Of a stretch of 64,000 nt of DNA, positions 59,126 through 64,000 are shown in pieces. Source of the DNA: Streptomyces cavernicola. Lineage in GTDB: Bacteria; Actinomycetota; Actinomycetes; Streptomycetales; Streptomycetaceae. The stretch lies in contig NZ_JASCIQ010000018.1 in NCBI RefSeq assembly GCF_029968035.1, positions 1 through 64,000 on the forward strand, read 5' to 3'. The notes beneath the pieces were generated by a model, which ran no database searches, was not told the DNA's origin, and worked only from the letters and a program-made list of their open reading frames with translations. Numbering within the stretch: position 1 is the stretch's first letter; each line of letters opens with the position of its first letter. The position numbers were made by a program, and so were the translations under genes.

Positions 59126-62100
59126 GTGTCGTTGATGTTGACCGTGGTCGAGGGGGGTGGTGACGCGTTCGACGTCCACCTCGACGCCGACCCCGACACC
59201 CCCGTGGGCGCCGTCGCCCTGGCGCTCGCCGAGGCGGGTGGGGTGCCGTTGCCGCCGGACGGGGCGGGGTTGTACGCGGAGGGGCGGCTGTTGCCGTCGG
59301 ACCTGCTGTTGCGGGACGCGCCGCTGCACCACGCCGCCGTCGTCGGGCTCGGCCGGCCGGCCGGGGAGCGGTCGGCGGAGCCGGCGGGGCTCGTCGAGGT
59401 GCGCGCGGTCGGCGGGCCCGGTGCGGGGGCCGTGCACCGTCTGGACATCGGCGAGTACCGCGTGGGCCTCGCACAGGACGGCACGCCGCGGGTGCAGCGC
59501 CAGGCCCCCTACCAGGCGTACGCCACCCTCCAGGTCGGGCCGCGCGGGCGGTGCACCGTCGCCCCGGACGCCCCGGGCGGCACCCAACCAAGCGTCAAAC
59601 CACCGCAGTTGGACCGGGAGGACGTGACCGAAGAAGTCGCGTGGGCGGTCGGCGCTCAGCTGCTCGTAGGCGGTGCTCTGCTCGAACTGTCGCTGCCGCA
59701 GAGCCCGGACGCCGCCCTCGAACCCTCCGAGGACGGCACGGGGCGTGACTACAACCGGCCGCCGCGGCTGCGTCCCGCCGAGACCAGTACGCGGTTCACG
59801 CTTCCGACGCCGCCGACGCCGCCCGCCCACCGGAGCCTTCCGTGGATCGCCGCGACCGTTCCCCTGGTGATGGCCGTGGCGGGGTGGCTGATCTTCCAGC
59901 GGCCCTCGATGCTGCTGTTCGGGCTGCTCTCGCCGGTGGCCGTGCTCGGCAACTACCTGATGAACAAGCGCGGCGGACGCCAGTCGCACGCCGAGGCCGT
60001 GGCCGCGTACGAGGAGAAGAAGGCGCGGATCGAGGGGGATGCCAGGGCCGCTCTCGAGGCCGAACGCACCGCGCGGCGTCGGGGGTTTCCCGATCCGGCC
60101 GAGGTGATCCTCACCGCCGTCGGGCCGCGCCGTCGCCTGTGGGAGCGCCGCACCTCGGACGCGGACTTCCTCGAACTGCGCGTCGGCACCGCCGACCAGC
60201 CCTCCGACGTCGTCCTGCGTGACCCCACCAAGGACGAGCACCGCCGCCAGGACCCGTGGACGGCGCTCGACGTGCCCGTCACCGTGCCGCTGCGCGAGCA
60301 CGACGTGCTCGGCATCGCCGGGGCGGGCGAGGCCGCGCAGGCCGTGGCGCGGTGGGCCGTCGCCCAGGCCGCCGTCCTGCACAGCCCCCGCGACCTGCAG
60401 ATCCACCTGCTCACGGCGGGCGGCTCGGAGCAGCGCTGGGCGTGGCTGCGGTGGCTGCCGCACGTGCGGAAGAAGTCCGGCGACATCCTGGCCAGCATCG
60501 GCTCGGGCACCGAGACGTCCGCCCGGCGGATCGCGGAGCTCACGGCGCTGATCGCGGAGCGCCGCGCGCAGCACGACAAGCGGAACCCGGTCCCGGGCCC
60601 GGATGTGCTCGTGGTGCTCGACGGGGCGCGCAGGCTGCGTTCGCTGCCCGGCATCGTGCAGATCCTGCGGGACGGGCCCGCCGTGGGCGTGCGTGCGATC
60701 TGCCTGGACGCCGAGGAGCGGCTGCTGCCCGAGGAGTGCCAGGCCGTCGTCGCCGAGGAGCCCGGCGGCACGCTCCGCGTCGGCCGCTCCGGCGCGGGCA
60801 CGGCCACCGGCATCCGGCCCGACCTGGTCTCGCCCGACTGGTGCCGCTCCCTGGCCCGCGCCCTCGGCCCGCTGCGCGATCCGGGCGGCGCGGACGAGGA
60901 GGCCGCCGTACTCCCGGGCGCCGCACGGCTGTTGGACGTCCTCGCCCTGGACCCGCCGCAGGCCTCTGACATCCGGGCCCGCTGGCAGGCCGGCGGGCGC
61001 TCCACCCGCGCCGCGGTCGGGGTCTCCCTCGACGGGCCGTTCTACCTGGACCTGCGCAGGGACGGTCCGCACGGCCTGGTCGCGGGCACCACCGGCTCCG
61101 GCAAGTCCGAGCTCCTGCAGACCCTGGTGGCGTCGCTCGCCGTGGCGAACCGGCCGGACGCGATGACGTTCGTCCTCGTCGACTACAAGGGCGGCTCCGC
61201 GTTCAAGGACTGCGTGCGCCTCCCGCACACCGTCGGCATGGTCACCGACCTGGACGCCCACCTCGTCGAGCGCGCCCTGGTGTCCCTCACCGCGGAGCTC
61301 ACCCGGCGCGAGCACATCCTCGCCGAGGCGGGCGCGAAGGACATCGAGGACTACGTGGACCTCCTGGAGCGGGAGCCCGGCGCGGGCCGCCCGCCGCTGC
61401 CTCGACTCCTCATCGTCATCGACGAGTTCGCGTCGATGGTGCGGGACCTGCCCGACTTCGTGAAGGGCCTGGTCAACATCGCGCAGCGGGGCCGCAGCCT
61501 CGGCATCCACCTGATCCTCGCCACGCAGCGGCCGAGCGGCGTCGTCTCGTCGGAGATCCGCGCCAACACCAACCTGCGGATCGCGCTGCGCGTCACGGAC
61601 TCCGGCGAGAGCCAGGACGTCATCAACTCCCCTGACGCGGCCGGGATTTCACAGAGCACCCCGGGACGCGCCTACGTACGCCTCGGCCAGACCTCCCTCG
61701 TGCCGTTCCAGGCCGGACGGGTCGGCGGCCGCAGGCCCGGCGCGTCCGCGGCCGCCCTCCCCGAGCCCCGGGCGGTCGTGGTCGGCTGGGACCAGCTCGG
61801 CGAACCCCTGCCGCCGCGGCCCCGGCGTGCGGTGCGCGCCACGGGCGAGGCCGAGACCGACCTCACGTACCTGGTCGAGGCCGTCCGCGGCGCCGACCGC
61901 GCACTCGGCATCCCCGCCCAGCACAGCCCGTGGCTGCCGCCGCTGCCGCTGCGCCTGGTCGCCGAGGACCTGCCGCCCGCCCCGGCCGCGGACGGCTACG
62001 ACCTCCCGCCCGTCGCGTACGGCGTGGTGGACCTGCCCGCCGAACAGGCCCGCCGCCCGCTGGTGATCGACCCGGCCACCCTGGGCCATCTGCATGTCGT

Positions 62101-63526
62101 GGGCTCGCCGCGGCAGGGCAGGTCGCAGACGCTGCGCACCATCGCCGGGGCCCTGGCCCGCGCCCACTCCCCGGCCCGACTGCACCTGTACGGCATCGAC
62201 TGCGGCAACGGCGCGCTGCTCGCCGTGGAAGGCCTGCCGCACTGCGGGGCCGTCGCCCAGCGCACCCAGCCCGACCGGGTGGCCCGCCTCCTCGCCCGGC
62301 TCACCGCGGAGCTCGCCCGCCGCCAGGAGCTGCTCGCCGCGCGCGGCAGCGCCGACCTGCCCGAGCTGCGGCGGGCCCTGCCGGAGGACGAACGGCCGCC
62401 GCACATCGTGGTGTTCCTCGACCGCTGGGAGGTCTTCGACAAGACCCTCGGCGAGTACGACGCGGGCAACCTCCTGAACGGGATGCTCGCCCTGCTCCGG
62501 GACGGCGCCAGCGCGGGCATCCACCTGATCATGAGCGGCGACCGGGCGCTGTTCTCCAGCCGCGTCGGCAACTCCACCGAGGACAAGCTGGTCCTCAAGC
62601 TCAACGACAAGTCCGAGTACGGCCTGATCGGCGTCACCCAGCGCAAGGTGCCCGACGAGATCCCGCCGGGCCGTGCGCTGCGCGCCGCCGACAAGGCGGA
62701 GGTGCAGATCGCGCTGCTCACCGCGGACCCGGGCGGCCAGGCGCAGGCCGCGGCCCTGCAGCGGATCGCGGCCGACTGCCGGGAGCGGTACGCGGGCCTG
62801 CCCGACCGCGTCCGCCCGTTCCGCGTGGACGTGCTGCCGGACCGGATCGGCTACGACGAGGCCCTGGCGTACGTGCGGGAGCCGCGGCCGCGCCTCGCGC
62901 TCGCCGGTGTCGGGGGCGACGAACTCACCGCCCACGGGCCGGACTTCGCGCTGACGCCGACGTTCCTCGTCGCGGGCCCGGCCCGGTCGGGGCGCAGCAC
63001 GGTCCTCGCGACCCTCGCGCGGTCCCTGCTCTCGGCCGGTACGTCCGTCGTCGTCGGGGCGCCCGCCCGCTCGCCGCTGCGGGACCTCGCCGGGCGGCCC
63101 GGTGTGCTTGCGGTGTTCGACGAGGCGGACATCGCGCCGGACGCGTTGGAGACGGCACTCGCCGCGGCGCCGGACGGGGCGGTGGTGCTGCTCGACGACG
63201 CGGATCTGCTCCTGAAGACGAAGGCGGAGCCGGTCCTCACCCAGATCGCCAAGACGGGCGCGGAGACCGGCCGCGGCCTGGTCGTCGCCGGCCAGACCGA
63301 CCGGCTCTCGTCCGGTTTCTCCGGCTGGCACGCGGAGGCCCGCCGCAACCGCTGCGGCCTGCTCCTCAAACCGCAGAACATGAGCGACGGCGAGCTGATC
63401 GGCGTGAAGGTCCCCCGCAGCCGCCTGGGCGCGACCCGCCCCGGCCGGGCGATCCTGCATCTGGGGGACGGAGTGCTGCGGACGGTGCAGGTGCCGGAGA
63501 CGGTGCTTCCGGCGGTCGGCAACTGA
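59126..63526 (+). CDS. eccC: EccC-type FtsK/SpoIIIE ATPase of type VII secretion
   Basis: The 1466-residue protein has an N-terminal ubiquitin-like (YukD) part, then an FHA-like domain (about residues 88-190) and two transmembrane helices (about 238-280). Three FtsK/SpoIIIE ATPase domains follow. The first is intact: Walker A GTTGSGKS at 654-661 and Walker B LLIVIDEF near 760-768. The second and third have degenerate P-loops (GSPRQGRSQ about 992; GPARSGRST about 1285). This is the layout of fused EccCa-EccCb/YukBA motors that drive WXG100 protein export. GTG 59126 follows GGAGG by 7 nt. No esx, eccB, eccD or mycP gene is in view. Confidence 0.92.
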   Translation: MSLMLTVVEGGGDAFDVHLDADPDTPVGAVALALAEAGGVPLPPDGAGLYAEGRLLPSDLLLRDAPLHHAAVVGLGRPAGERSAEPAGLVEVRAVGGPGAGAVHRLDIGEYRVGLAQDGTPRVQRQAPYQAYATLQVGPRGRCTVAPDAPGGTQPSVKPPQLDREDVTEEVAWAVGAQLLVGGALLELSLPQSPDAALEPSEDGTGRDYNRPPRLRPAETSTRFTLPTPPTPPAHRSLPWIAATVPLVMAVAGWLIFQRPSMLLFGLLSPVAVLGNYLMNKRGGRQSHAEAVAAYEEKKARIEGDARAALEAERTARRRGFPDPAEVILTAVGPRRRLWERRTSDADFLELRVGTADQPSDVVLRDPTKDEHRRQDPWTALDVPVTVPLREHDVLGIAGAGEAAQAVARWAVAQAAVLHSPRDLQIHLLTAGGSEQRWAWLRWLPHVRKKSGDILASIGSGTETSARRIAELTALIAERRAQHDKRNPVPGPDVLVVLDGARRLRSLPGIVQILRDGPAVGVRAICLDAEERLLPEECQAVVAEEPGGTLRVGRSGAGTATGIRPDLVSPDWCRSLARALGPLRDPGGADEEAAVLPGAARLLDVLALDPPQASDIRARWQAGGRSTRAAVGVSLDGPFYLDLRRDGPHGLVAGTTGSGKSELLQTLVASLAVANRPDAMTFVLVDYKGGSAFKDCVRLPHTVGMVTDLDAHLVERALVSLTAELTRREHILAEAGAKDIEDYVDLLEREPGAGRPPLPRLLIVIDEFASMVRDLPDFVKGLVNIAQRGRSLGIHLILATQRPSGVVSSEIRANTNLRIALRVTDSGESQDVINSPDAAGISQSTPGRAYVRLGQTSLVPFQAGRVGGRRPGASAAALPEPRAVVVGWDQLGEPLPPRPRRAVRATGEAETDLTYLVEAVRGADRALGIPAQHSPWLPPLPLRLVAEDLPPAPAADGYDLPPVAYGVVDLPAEQARRPLVIDPATLGHLHVVGSPRQGRSQTLRTIAGALARAHSPARLHLYGIDCGNGALLAVEGLPHCGAVAQRTQPDRVARLLARLTAELARRQELLAARGSADLPELRRALPEDERPPHIVVFLDRWEVFDKTLGEYDAGNLLNGMLALLRDGASAGIHLIMSGDRALFSSRVGNSTEDKLVLKLNDKSEYGLIGVTQRKVPDEIPPGRALRAADKAEVQIALLTADPGGQAQAAALQRIAADCRERYAGLPDRVRPFRVDVLPDRIGYDEALAYVREPRPRLALAGVGGDELTAHGPDFALTPTFLVAGPARSGRSTVLATLARSLLSAGTSVVVGAPARSPLRDLAGRPGVLAVFDEADIAPDALETALAAAPDGAVVLLDDADLLLKTKAEPVLTQIAKTGAETGRGLVVAGQTDRLSSGFSGWHAEARRNRCGLLLKPQNMSDGELIGVKVPRSRLGATRPGRAILHLGDGVLRTVQVPETVLPAVGN

Positions 63527-63543
63527 CCCTGCGTACCGTCGAG

Positions 63544-63579
63544 TCGAGGGCCCCCGCCGGCCTTGGCGGGGGCCCTCGA
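63544..63579. terminator. Hairpin terminator after eccC
   Basis: A 15-bp perfect stem (63544-63558 with 63565-63579) with a 6-nt loop lies between eccC and the convergent gene at the window edge. Confidence 0.85.
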
Positions 63580-63631
63580 TGGTCTACCGGACGGCTGCTC
63601 GCCGCTCAGGCACGGGGTGCGGTGGGCGGCC

Positions 63632-64000
63632 TCAGGCCGGCTTCACCTTGGCGCCTTCCGCCCCGCCGAGGTACTCGATGATCGAGTAGATGAAGCCGCC
63701 GACTCCGGTGATGAGTCCGATGCCGTTCAGGACGGCGTCCAGCACCGACAAGCGCGGCGGGCCGCCGCCCGAGATCACACCGACCGGGAGGGGCCAACCG
63801 CCCGGCGGGACTCCCCCGTTGACGAAGTCGGGCAGCGGGATCTGCGGCGGCGCGTCGTAGACGTTCCGCACCCAGCGGTCCCAGTCCTTCCCGAGGTTCT
63901 TCAGCCACTGCCCCAGGCCGACCTTCGCGAGGTTGCCGGCGTTCTTGATGGCGGCCCCGAGGGCGATCCCGCCCGCGGCGAGTCCCACCACCCCGAGGAC
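63632..64000 (-). CDS. 3' part of a T7SS-neighbour hypothetical protein (runs off window)
   Basis: The visible 120 or so C-terminal residues are Gly-rich with LGQWLKNLGKDWDRWVRNVYDAPPQIPLPDFVNGG and a final hydrophobic stretch VLDAVLNGIGLITGVGGFIYSIIEYLGG. Start codons exist at 63991 (GTG), but the frame continues to the window edge, so the gene is probably longer. Its place opposite eccC and its W-rich, Gly-rich helices would suit a large secreted substrate of the type VII system, but this is inference. Confidence 0.55.
   Translation of the reverse strand, partial: VLGVVGLAAGGIALGAAIKNAGNLAKVGLGQWLKNLGKDWDRWVRNVYDAPPQIPLPDFVNGGVPPGGWPLPVGVISGGGPPRLSVLDAVLNGIGLITGVGGFIYSIIEYLGGAEGAKVKPA

Noticed and set aside
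1..64000. CRISPR array, rRNA or tRNA genes, replication origin, chromosome end
   Set aside because: No regularly spaced repeats, tRNA-like cloverleaf, rRNA-like stretch, DnaA-box cluster or terminal-type palindrome array was recognised.

Overview
The window is about 72% GC with strong third-position GC bias, and it carries markers of a filamentous actinomycete, almost certainly Streptomyces: an SsgA-like sporulation protein, an EccC-type FtsK/SpoIIIE ATPase, XRE/DUF397 regulator sets, many TetR and MarR regulators, and possible leaderless promoters. The species cannot be fixed from the sequence. No rRNA, tRNA or CRISPR array was seen.

Layout. 1-15250 is accessory metabolism and stress: two NAD(P)H-dependent FMN reductases, three MFS pumps, urate oxidase, a quinone oxidoreductase, a 2H phosphoesterase, a serine hydrolase, and four TetR regulators, three of them with clear palindromic operators. 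15265-17552 holds two near-identical MarR regulators. Each is divergent from a different gene (SsgA-like; degenerate HATPase-like) across the same three-operator promoter block. 18589-23775 is a D-galactonate operon (IclR, kinase, aldolase, dehydratase, transporter).

23995-42927 is the most interesting part: a probable biosynthetic cluster with no PKS, NRPS, terpene synthase or other usual core enzyme. The minus-strand arm (34337 back to 25288) encodes a membrane protein, two DegT aminotransferases, two Gfo/Idh/MocA oxidoreductases, a TIM-barrel isomerase/epimerase, an M20 deacylase, an Ldh2-type dehydrogenase and a small conserved protein. A nucleotide-sugar 6-dehydrogenase lies beside it. 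The plus-strand arm (34771 to 42927) encodes a UbiA-type membrane prenyltransferase, an FAD oxidoreductase, two acyl-CoA ligases, a methyltransferase and a CaiB/BaiF CoA-transferase. Almost all genes within each arm overlap by 4-14 nt. My inference is that an amino-sugar (acid) or aminocyclitol part is joined to a CoA-activated, possibly prenylated part; the product is unknown.

43078-53229 returns to general functions: a secreted protein, a decayed epoxide-hydrolase-like gene beside a luciferase-like monooxygenase/alcohol dehydrogenase pair, a LamG lipid- or membrane-anchored protein, an ECF sigma factor, a CGNR regulator divergent from a beta-hydroxyacid dehydrogenase, and small proteins. 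53339-58945 is a patch of decayed mobile DNA. It contains IS5-type transposase ends in opposite orientations, a phage capsid fragment, a 70-bp MITE-like inverted repeat, a broken regulator, an XRE regulator divergent from four small coupled genes ending in DUF397, and one gene of distinctly lower GC. The window closes with a 1466-residue EccC-type type VII secretion ATPase and the 3' part of a convergent gene running off the edge.
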